Source of the DNA: Rhodobacterales bacterium UBA3077
Lineage (GTDB): Bacteria; Pseudomonadota; Alphaproteobacteria; Rhodobacterales; Rhodobacteraceae
Assembly: GCA_002366685.1 (NCBI GenBank)
Contig: DFBP01000241.1
Location: 3,381-9,766 of the forward strand
DNA: 6,386 nt
Direction of reading: 5' to 3'
A program made the translations under genes and the position numbers. The notes beneath the pieces are model-generated. The model did not search any database. It was not told the origin of the DNA and saw only the letters and a list, made by a program, of their open reading frames with translations. Numbering within the stretch: position 1 is the stretch's first letter; every line of letters begins with the position of its first letter. Of the stretch, positions 1 through 5,672 are shown one piece after another.

Positions 1-694
1 CCCCATGGTCTTGCGCCAGCATGGCAGAGCCGTCCAGCTCACCGAGCAGCAAAGTGGCGCGCAGGGCAAGCGTTGACTGGTCCCATTCCATCGGGCCGCC
101 TTCAACCGCGCGGCGCGGGACAAATACCGCTTCCATATCGTTGCCGTTATCAAACAGGTATTGGCCGTAGAGCATTTCTATGCCCGGCTTGTAGGCGGTA
201 TCGATGGCGTTGGGCGCAAAGGGTGCAATGATATCGGAGGGGTGGAACAGCATACCCGACCCCCAGGTCACCGCTTGCCGGCCAGCTTTGAACACAACGC
301 TGCCGCTGGCATAGGTCACCGAGAGGCGGTCAAGAGTGTGGGTCAGGCTGTGGGTGGCATCGCTTGAAATATCAGAGGTGAGATTGAAGAAGCTGGGCGG
401 AGGCACCGGCGGCCCCGCCATCGCATTGGCAAAAGCTACGTTGTCACCTTCCTGATAGCTGAGCAGTGACTGGACCTCGAAGCTCCACGGGCCGCTGTTG
501 CTTTGCCAGATCAGCCGAAGCTTGGAATCAAGCGATTGGCGCTCGGCAAAGCCGAGGCTGGCGTCAATGCTATCGTCCTCGGCCCAGTCGAAAGTGCCAC
601 CCAGATCAAGCCGGACCCGCACGGGGTCGGCCATGGCGGAGGTTGCCAGCATGAGCGCGAGGCTAGCCGCGGGTATCGCTATCAATTTTTCCAT
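1..694 (-). CDS. Outer-membrane beta-barrel-like protein, N-terminal part (runs off the left edge)
   Basis: The reading frame stays open from an ATG at 694 to the window edge, giving 231 residues with no stop. Residues 1-22 form a classical Sec signal peptide: a short charged start (MEK), a hydrophobic core and an AMA cleavage site before DPV. The mature part alternates polar and hydrophobic residues in short stretches, as expected of beta strands. It carries a GRQ..TWG motif (residues 138-145) followed by HPSD (151-154), which resembles strand motifs in DUF1302-like and related uncharacterised proteobacterial barrels. A proline-rich loop lies near residues 95-100. It is the last visible gene of the ABC operon and overlaps the ATPase gene by 32 nt. 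Only a weak AGAG precedes the start, which suggests translational coupling. I infer that it is the outer-membrane partner of the ABC/LolA-like system. The family name is uncertain, and the barrel assignment rests on pattern, not homology search. Confidence 0.75.
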   Translation of the reverse strand, partial: MEKLIAIPAASLALMLATSAMADPVRVRLDLGGTFDWAEDDSIDASLGFAERQSLDSKLRLIWQSNSGPWSFEVQSLLSYQEGDNVAFANAMAGPPVPPPSFFNLTSDISSDATHSLTHTLDRLSVTYASGSVVFKAGRQAVTWGSGMLFHPSDIIAPFAPNAIDTAYKPGIEMLYGQYLFDNGNDMEAVFVPRRAVEGGPMEWDQSTLALRATLLLGELDGSAMLAQDHG

Positions 695-1349
695 CTGTCA
701 TCTCTATATGTCGTTTGGAGTGTTGCATGACGCGCGGGTCATGCGTGCCGATCATGAAGGTTATACCAGATTCCTGATTGAGGCGAAACATCAGGTCCAC
801 AAGCTCGGCGGTGGTGGCGCTATCCAGGTTGGCGGTGGGCTCGTCTGCGAGCACGATGCGCGGGCGGGCGACAAGGGCGCGGGCAATGGCGACACGCTGT
901 TGCTGGCCTCCGGAAAGCGATGAGGGGCGGCGGTTTTCCATGCCTTGCAGGCCGACTTCGGCCAAAGCGGCATCAGTCCGGGTGCGGCGCTCGGCGGGGC
1001 TAACCCGCAGCAAGCGCAGCACAAACTCAACGTTCTCGCGGGCACTCAGCACCGGCACCAGATTGTAAGCCTGAAAGATAAATCCGATTTTGTGAAGTCG
1101 CAGATCGGAAAGCCCGCTCTTTTTCATACCGCGCAAAGGCAGACCGTCTATCTCCACTTCTCCCTCGGTCGGGTGGTCCAACGCGCCGATCATATTGAGC
1201 AAAGTCGTTTTGCCCGAGCCCGAGGGGCCGGCGAGGGTGGCGAAATCGCCTTCCATGATGTCGAGGTCAATGCCGGCAAGCGCATGTACGGCCAGTTCAC
1301 CTTTGCCAAAAACTTTGGTGATTCCCCTGCAACTCACGATGGGTTTCAT
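663..1349 (-). CDS. ABC transporter ATP-binding protein, LolD/MacB type
   Basis: This 228-residue ATPase should power the two FtsX-type permeases encoded just upstream. All nucleotide-binding motifs are intact: Walker A GPSGSGKT (residues 41-48), Q-loop Gln93 in FIFQ, signature LSGGQ (145-149), Walker B IVLADE (165-170), D-loop NLDS (174-177) and switch His203. Its length and the AYNLVP stretch after the Q-loop are typical of the LolD/MacB/FtsE group, which works by mechanical coupling to four-helix permeases rather than by forming a substrate channel. I chose the ATG at 1349 because AAGGAA (1355-1360) sits 5 nt upstream of it. The alternative ATG at 1373 adds eight residues, overlaps the permease stop and lacks a comparable ribosome site. 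The gene begins 13 nt after the permease stop. Family membership is certain. Whether its cargo is lipoprotein, lipid or a small molecule cannot be read from the ATPase. Confidence 0.95.
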   Translation of the reverse strand: MKPIVSCRGITKVFGKGELAVHALAGIDLDIMEGDFATLAGPSGSGKTTLLNMIGALDHPTEGEVEIDGLPLRGMKKSGLSDLRLHKIGFIFQAYNLVPVLSARENVEFVLRLLRVSPAERRTRTDAALAEVGLQGMENRRPSSLSGGQQQRVAIARALVARPRIVLADEPTANLDSATTAELVDLMFRLNQESGITFMIGTHDPRVMQHSKRHIEMTDGKIDSDTRG

Positions 1350-1354
1350 TTTGG

Positions 1355-1360
1355 TTCCTT
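1355..1360 (-). promoter_or_regulatory. Ribosome binding site fixing the ATPase start
   Basis: On the minus strand this reads AAGGAA and lies 5 nt before the ATG at 1349. It sits in the short gap after the permease stop and favours the 228-residue form of the ATPase over the longer one starting at 1373. Confidence 0.7.
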
Positions 1361-1362
1361 TA

Positions 1363-2589
1363 TTATGTTGCATGGCGCATCGCCTCTACCGGGCTGATTT
1401 TCTGGGCGCGCCAAGCTGGCCAGAGCGCCACCACAACCCCGATGGCCCAGACAGCCAGCGGGAAGATAATATAATCAGTAGGCTGGATTTCCACGTAAAC
1501 GATATCAGACGCCTGAAAGGCCTCCAGCGCTTGGCTAAAGGCACTGAGGTCGATCCCGTCAGACAGGCTCCAGACGGTAAGCGCGGCGGTAAACATGCCG
1601 ATCAGGACACCAAGTCCGATCAACAGGATCGACTCCAGTGTGATCAGCGCGAGCACATGGCCGGGTTTCAGGCCCATGGCGCGCAACAAGCCAAATTCGT
1701 GAATGCGCTCGAACACGGCCATCAACTGGGTGTTTATAATCCCGATCGAGACCATTACCATCATCACCCCGAGCCAGATGTAGACGGCAAAGGCCATGCT
1801 GGTATCCATCATACCCAAGAGCGGCGAGAGCTTGCGCCATTCACGCACATCAAGATCGGGGGCAGCGTTGCTTAGGTTTTCAAGCACCCCTGTCAGGGCT
1901 TCCGCTTCGGGCACTGTAAAGGCGATTTGGGAGATTTTCCCCTCCAGCTTCACCATTCTCTGCATCGCATTGCGACCGGTAAACACGTAGGTATCTTCAA
2001 ATCCAACATCGGAATCGAAAATGCCAACCACGTCGAAGCTACGTTCGGCAAGCGAGCCATCCGCGCCCGTCACCATCAGAATAACCCGTCGCCCAAGCGC
2101 GGTTTTTAGCCTGTCTACGAGGTTGAGACCGATGATCACCGAGTCATCATCCATGTCATTGAGATACCTGCCTTCAACCACTTTGCCGGGGACAGAAGAG
2201 ATTCTGAATTCTGCTTCGGGGTCCACACCGAGCATCGTAACGGGCAGGGTCTTGTATTCTGATTGCAAAACGGCGGGCAATTCCAGCCGTTCCACCCAGT
2301 TGGAAATGGCGGGGTTGTTCAGCGCGGCAACCAGTTCCTCGTCAGGTTCGGGCATCAGGTGGTCGATATTGGGGTCATCCAGATACCCCTCGGCATGAAT
2401 TTGCCCTTGCCCGATCAACAGTTGAAGGGTGCTATCGCGCACGTTGCCCGTCCACCCTGTCATAAAGCTGGACAAGGCCAGAATGGACCAGAGCCCGATG
2501 GAAACCACAATCAGGGTAATTATGGTGCGGCGCGGATTGCGCCAAAGGTTACGCCATGCCAGCGGTGCCAGAAGCTTTAAACTCTCCAT
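1363..2589 (-). CDS. ABC transporter permease, FtsX/MacB/LolC type (second permease)
   Basis: This 408-residue inner-membrane permease has the four-helix plan of the MacB/LolCDE superfamily. One helix lies near residues 22-43, followed by a periplasmic domain of about 220 residues and three C-terminal helices near 264-289, 313-339 and 371-391. The FtsX-domain hallmark FERIHEFGLLRAMG (293-306), a cytoplasmic coupling region, follows the second helix. The C-terminus has the usual ISPVEAMR (398-405). The N-terminus LAWRNLWRNPRR precedes helix 1. A GYLDDPNIDHLMPE segment (68-81) is nearly repeated in the neighbouring permease. Its start codon shares one base with the stop of that permease (TAATG), and GGGAG lies upstream, so the two are translationally coupled. 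They probably form a heterodimer driven by the ATPase encoded downstream. LolC/LolE, MacB-like and uncharacterised lipid exporters share this plan, so the substrate is open. Confidence 0.94.
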   Translation of the reverse strand: MESLKLLAPLAWRNLWRNPRRTIITLIVVSIGLWSILALSSFMTGWTGNVRDSTLQLLIGQGQIHAEGYLDDPNIDHLMPEPDEELVAALNNPAISNWVERLELPAVLQSEYKTLPVTMLGVDPEAEFRISSVPGKVVEGRYLNDMDDDSVIIGLNLVDRLKTALGRRVILMVTGADGSLAERSFDVVGIFDSDVGFEDTYVFTGRNAMQRMVKLEGKISQIAFTVPEAEALTGVLENLSNAAPDLDVREWRKLSPLLGMMDTSMAFAVYIWLGVMMVMVSIGIINTQLMAVFERIHEFGLLRAMGLKPGHVLALITLESILLIGLGVLIGMFTAALTVWSLSDGIDLSAFSQALEAFQASDIVYVEIQPTDYIIFPLAVWAIGVVVALWPAWRAQKISPVEAMRHAT

Positions 2590-3806
2590 TATGCGGCTCC
2601 CATTGCGCTGACAGGTTCGAGCCCCAGAATCCGGCGATACGGGATGAACCCGAGAACCACGATCGACAAAACAATCACGGCCGGCGCCACTGTGGCACTG
2701 AGAAAACTCAAATCAGGGTAAATCCTCCCTGTCATACCCCATTGCGCCATGACCTCGTCTGCGCCCGGGATTTCGATCCCGACACCCTCAAGCCAGATCA
2801 CCAGCGCGGCACCAAGTGCGATGCCAATGGCTGTGCCCAGCAGCGATAGAAAGATCAGCTCGAGCCATACCATGGCCCCGATCTGGCGCGGCCGCATGCC
2901 AATGGCCATCAGGCCGCCAAATTCGCGCGTGCGCTCCAGCACCGACATATAAAGTGTGTTGAGCAGGATAAATACGACCACCACAACCATGATGATATAG
3001 AACATTATGTTTGAGGAAATATCGAGAATGATCATCTGTTCGAGCTCCGGTTGCAGCTCTTTCCAGTCCAGGTAAACCACGCCGTTTTCCGTAGCATGTG
3101 CCCTCAAGTCCGTCGCGGCACGTTCAACACCTTTGAAATCCGCGCCGCGAATAGCCACCACGTTTACCGCGTTGCCAAGGTTGTAGGTTTCCTGAAAACG
3201 GGTGAGGGGCATCTGGGTGATTTGACGGTCAATCGCGCTAATGCCGGTGCTGAATATGCCCACAAGTTCGAGCACATCGGCGGCAACCGCGCCATCATTG
3301 CCGGTGCCGAGCATGATAACGGTATCCCCGAGCACCAACCCTAGATTTCTGGCCAAGCCTTCCCCCATTACAATGGTGGCATCATCCTCCGGTGCCAGAT
3401 ACCGCCCCTCGATGATTGTCGTGGAAAGATTGCTCACCAAAGGCTCCCGCGCCGGGTCCACCCCTATCACAGCCGCCCCGAAACTGGTTTCATCCTTGGC
3501 CATAATCGCAAACGAACTGGCGCGGGGGGTTGCGGCATCAACACCTTTTATTTCGACCGCTTCTAGAATGGCCTCCCATTCCGGCAGCAAGCGGGAAATG
3601 TCCGGGTCATCGTCATAGCCTACGGGCTGGAACTGGCCAAAGCCGTCAAACAGCCCGAGCGCGCCGATTTTCATTGTGTCATACGAGCCCAGTTGAAAGG
3701 ATAGCATAAAAACCAGCAACATCGAGGTAAATGCGAGCCCGATCAGGCTCAGAATGGAGCGCACCGGTTGCCGCCAGATATTCCGCCACGCGAGAGAGGC
3801 CAGCAT
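2589..3806 (-). CDS. ABC transporter permease, FtsX/MacB/LolE type (first permease)
   Basis: This 405-residue permease is a paralogue of the next gene. Helix 1 is near residues 17-38, a periplasmic domain spans about 39-265, and helices 2-4 are near 266-288, 312-338 and 367-388. The FtsX hallmark ERTREFGGLMAIGM (291-304) and the C-terminal LEPVSAM (396-402) are present. Residues 63-76, GYDDDPDISRLLPE, match the paralogue's segment at the same place after helix 1. The start at 3806 lies 3 nt after the stop of the LolA-like gene. A GAGGT ribosome site overlaps that stop region about 6 nt before the ATG. No N-terminal lipoprotein or MacB-type ATPase domain is fused, so ATP binding must come from the separate ATPase in the operon. 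I infer a LolC/LolE-like heterodimer with its partner. Family assignment is secure; cargo is not known. Confidence 0.94.
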   Translation of the reverse strand: MLASLAWRNIWRQPVRSILSLIGLAFTSMLLVFMLSFQLGSYDTMKIGALGLFDGFGQFQPVGYDDDPDISRLLPEWEAILEAVEIKGVDAATPRASSFAIMAKDETSFGAAVIGVDPAREPLVSNLSTTIIEGRYLAPEDDATIVMGEGLARNLGLVLGDTVIMLGTGNDGAVAADVLELVGIFSTGISAIDRQITQMPLTRFQETYNLGNAVNVVAIRGADFKGVERAATDLRAHATENGVVYLDWKELQPELEQMIILDISSNIMFYIIMVVVVVFILLNTLYMSVLERTREFGGLMAIGMRPRQIGAMVWLELIFLSLLGTAIGIALGAALVIWLEGVGIEIPGADEVMAQWGMTGRIYPDLSFLSATVAPAVIVLSIVVLGFIPYRRILGLEPVSAMGAA

Positions 3807-3809
3807 GAT

Positions 3810-4568
3810 CTACCTCGGGTTTTGCAGGTTGGAACGGGTGAACAGGTAGGTGGGGAAGCTTACATCAAATTCGGCCGATTTGGTGACAATTTTGGTCCAT
3901 TGACCCGGCGTTGCCACACTGCTCATGGTGAGCTGCACAGGATAGGGGCGCCCGCCGAGCGTGGTGACCCTGTCAGCGACCATACTGCGCACAAGTTGGC
4001 CGTTCTGGTCATAAAAATCTTGCCCCATCAAAACGTAGTCATCCCGCACGGATACAACGAGCGAACCCCAAACAACCGGCACGCCGCGCTTGGGGATCGA
4101 CTGGATCACATAAACCTTGTGCCCGCCGGAGCTTCGGGTTTGGAGCAGGGTGTGGGTGTAGTCACTCACAACCGATTCAGATTTGGCAAGGTCATCATAG
4201 GAAAAATCGGACCCCATCCAGCTTTGCGACATCGCGGAAGCCGGTAACTGGATCACCTGATTGAGCCGCGGGTTGAAAACATAGGTCCGGTTGCCGTCTT
4301 GCAGGGTGGCGTTGCCAGCATCCCGCGCTGGCGCAGTAAAGCGAACCAGCGCTTTGTCATCCCCCAGTGTCCAGCTTTCCATTTCGAGGTTGCGGATGCC
4401 GGTGGCGGTCCGGATCGTCATCTCCATCACGGCGTGGGAGGAGGTTGCCCGCCAGTTATCAAAGGCAGCATCCAGAATTGCGACCGGATCTTGAGCAAGC
4501 GCAACCGATGGAAACAACAGCGCCGCAGCACCGAGCTTCAGCGTGTTTCTGCGGCTTATAATTTTCAT
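3810..4568 (-). CDS. LolA-like outer-membrane lipoprotein-sorting protein with Tat-type signal peptide
   Basis: This 252-residue protein is probably a periplasmic carrier with the LolA/LppX-type half-barrel fold (the 'outer membrane lipoprotein-sorting protein' family, PF17131-like). Residues 1-25 form a signal peptide with a twin-arginine motif, SRRNTLK (5-11), a hydrophobic stretch and an ALA cleavage site before QDPV. The mature part has features I recognise from this family: ILDAAFDNWRA at the start, a YVFNPRLNQVIQLP region (96-109), and SQSWMGSDFSYDDL (114-127), the family's most characteristic segment. The protein is near the usual family length. AGGAG lies 7 nt upstream of the ATG at 4568. 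It is the first gene of the operon, directly behind the palindrome-bearing divergent promoter. Canonical LolA takes lipoproteins from LolCDE. Members of this family also sit beside RND or ABC exporters and may carry lipids, so cargo is inferred only as hydrophobic. Confidence 0.87.
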   Translation of the reverse strand: MKIISRRNTLKLGAAALLFPSVALAQDPVAILDAAFDNWRATSSHAVMEMTIRTATGIRNLEMESWTLGDDKALVRFTAPARDAGNATLQDGNRTYVFNPRLNQVIQLPASAMSQSWMGSDFSYDDLAKSESVVSDYTHTLLQTRSSGGHKVYVIQSIPKRGVPVVWGSLVVSVRDDYVLMGQDFYDQNGQLVRSMVADRVTTLGGRPYPVQLTMSSVATPGQWTKIVTKSAEFDVSFPTYLFTRSNLQNPR

Positions 4569-4582
4569 GGCGAGCTCCTGAC

Positions 4583-4611
4583 TTGCATCATGGGGAGAGG
4601 GTCGCTACAGT
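4583..4611 (+). promoter_or_regulatory. Candidate promoter of the tetR gene
   Basis: TTGCAT (4583-4588) and TACAGT (4606-4611) are separated by exactly 17 nt. They match the sigma-70 consensus at 3 of 6 and 4 of 6 positions. Transcription would start around 4617-4619, inside the palindrome, which fits autoregulation by the TetR protein. The match is moderate, so this is a suggestion. Confidence 0.4.
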
Positions 4612-4615
4612 GGTA

Positions 4616-4631
4616 TGGACCACTCGGTCCA
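4616..4631. promoter_or_regulatory. Palindromic operator candidate for the TetR regulator
   Basis: The sequence TGGACC-ACTC-GGTCCA is a perfect 6-bp inverted repeat with a 4-bp spacer. It lies between the divergent start codons of the LolA-like gene and tetR, over the predicted transcription starts of both. Size, symmetry and position are typical of TetR-family operators, so binding by the adjacent regulator, with repression of both units, is a reasonable inference. Confidence 0.7.
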
Positions 4632-4664
4632 ATCATATTTATGCCTCAAACAGAACCCTGTCAA
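4632..4664 (-). promoter_or_regulatory. Candidate promoter of the LolA-like/ABC operon
   Basis: The minus strand has a perfect TTGACA (4659-4664) followed by TATGAT (4632-4637), a 5-of-6 match to the -10 consensus. The 21-nt spacer is longer than normal. A poorer -10, TAAATA (4636-4641), has the standard 17-nt spacer. Either way, transcription would start within or just before the palindrome at 4616-4631, giving a leader of roughly 55-65 nt. The spacing problem lowers confidence in the exact elements. Confidence 0.5.
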
Positions 4665-5291
4665 CCCATGGACGCACACCGCTCAACCACCATGAAGCCA
4701 GAGCGCCGCGCCGCGCTCTTCAAAGAAGCCACACGTGAATTTACCGCGCTTGGCTTTGAGCAGGCTTCCCTCAACCGGATCATTGCTGAAGTGGGAATGA
4801 GTAAAAGTTCATTTTACCATTACTTTGCTAACAAGACCGAGCTTTTCCAGCAAATCATGCTGCAAACTATGGCCCCTTTTGCCGAAATTAGTGACGATTT
4901 CGAGCCCGAGCGCCTCACCCGTGACACCTTTTGGCCTGCCATCCTGGGGGCTTCGAGCGCGCTAACCAGCGTCGTGCAAAACCTGCCGGACATATATGAT
5001 GTGGGGCGCATGTTTCATCGCAACCTGTACGACCCGAACGGCATCTGCCAAGGCCTGATGGAGGCGCCATTGGCGCTGATTATGCGTCTGCTGGAGCACG
5101 GCAAAGTGATTGGCGTTATCCGCGTTGATCTGCCAACTTCGCTGCTCCTCGACAGTGTTTTGGCGCTGGCAATGACCGTTGACCGCTGGGCGCTGGAGAA
5201 TTATGAAAACTTGTCGGTTGCGGAACTTGAAACCTTTCAAGGCAAAATTGTCGATATGTTTATGCGCATACTGGCACCTGAAGAGAGTTAA
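4641..5291 (+). CDS. TetR/AcrR-family transcriptional regulator
   Basis: Starting at 4641 the protein has 216 residues, normal for the family. The N-terminal TetR DNA-binding domain spans about residues 20-66: ERRAALFKEATREFTALGFEQ, then the helix-turn-helix SLNRIIAEVGMSKSSFYHYF (43-62) ending in the usual FxNKTELF. The C-terminal ligand-binding and dimerisation region (about 75-216) is helical and too variable to predict a ligand. The start is uncertain. ATGs at 4641, 4668 and 4692 all keep the whole helix-turn-helix domain (216, 207 and 199 residues), and none has a good Shine-Dalgarno site. The frame stays open back to 4299, but that part is antisense to the LolA-like gene and is not credible. 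The gene is divergent from the ABC operon, shares the palindromic region with it, and its stop touches the ATG of the methyltransferase remnant. It most likely represses both units and releases on binding a hydrophobic or envelope-derived ligand. Confidence 0.93.
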   Translation: MPQTEPCQPMDAHRSTTMKPERRAALFKEATREFTALGFEQASLNRIIAEVGMSKSSFYHYFANKTELFQQIMLQTMAPFAEISDDFEPERLTRDTFWPAILGASSALTSVVQNLPDIYDVGRMFHRNLYDPNGICQGLMEAPLALIMRLLEHGKVIGVIRVDLPTSLLLDSVLALAMTVDRWALENYENLSVAELETFQGKIVDMFMRILAPEES

Positions 5292-5629
5292 ATGGGGTTT
5301 TACGAGAAAAAGATTCTGCCGTTTCTGATCGACCGTGCCTGCGGTATTAGCCCGATTAAAGAGCAACGCCAGAAGGTCGTGCCCCAGGCCCGTGGTGAGG
5401 TGCTGGAAATCGGTATCGGCTCGGGGATGAACCTGCCGTTTTATGACAGCTCAACGGTGAGCAAAGTCTGGGGCTTGGAACCCGCTAAAGAGATGCGCCA
5501 ACGCGCGGCCAAAACCGCCGAAAATGTTGAAGTACCGGTTTCGAAATCGACGCACTGGATGTGGGTTACATCTCCAGCCCGCGATTTGCGGGGTATAATT
5601 ATTGGGGGACGGCGAGGATTGGGGGATAA
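5292..5629 (+). pseudogene. Class I SAM-dependent methyltransferase, internally deleted and frameshifted
   Basis: The ATG follows the TetR stop directly (TAAATG), with GAGAG just upstream, so it was translated from the tetR transcript. Residues 1-82 match the start of small type-11 methyltransferases: MGFYEKKILPFLID, the SAM-binding loop VLEIGIGSGMN (37-47) and the acidic residue Glu63 in GLEP. After about 5531 this frame becomes nonsense and continues to a stop at 5697-5699. In another forward frame, 5537-5629 encodes about 30 residues, beginning GFEIDALDVGYISSPR and ending YNYWGTARIGG before TAA. This looks like the C-terminal tail of the same family (GF.I..L..GY...P....Y.Y.G.AR). From memory these enzymes have about 200 residues, so roughly 90 residues covering motifs II-IV and the substrate region appear lost at a junction near 5525-5537. 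The product should be inactive. Confidence 0.82.
5601..5626 (+). repeat. Two 9-bp direct repeats (ATTGGGGGA)
   Basis: ATTGGGGGA occurs at 5601-5609 and again at 5618-5626, a 17-bp period, inside the last codons of the methyltransferase remnant. The copies are read in different frames. It may be chance or a small duplication that altered the very C-terminus. No function is evident. Confidence 0.5.
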
Positions 5630-5672
5630 AGGTGAATTAGGCCGAAGTTTCCCTGCTTGCAGTTGTCAGCGA

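Noticed and set aside
1195..1875. Plus-strand open frame of 226 codons
   Set aside because: It lies opposite the ATPase and permease genes. Its translation is low-complexity and rich in His, Gln, Arg and Asp, as expected for the antisense of a membrane protein gene.
2021..2398. Plus-strand open frame of 125 codons, Ser/Arg-rich
   Set aside because: It is the antisense shadow of the permease periplasmic domain, with no ribosome site or recognisable domain.
4299..4640. N-terminal extension of the TetR frame to a 330-residue protein
   Set aside because: This part is fully antisense to the first third of the LolA-like gene and the divergent promoter, its residues look non-protein-like, and the TetR domain begins well after it.
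4962..5366. Minus-strand open frame of 134 codons opposite tetR
   Set aside because: It is antisense to a clear TetR-family gene. It has no family features and spans the tetR-methyltransferase junction.
5594..5599. Perfect TATAAT as a promoter
   Set aside because: It lies in codons of the methyltransferase tail (Tyr-Asn), has no -35 element at a usable distance, and no plus-strand gene follows it.
5652..5661. CTGC-TT-GCAG inverted repeat as a terminator between convergent genes
   Set aside because: A 4-bp stem with a 2-nt loop is too small, and no T run follows on either strand. I see no convincing terminator in 5630-5672.
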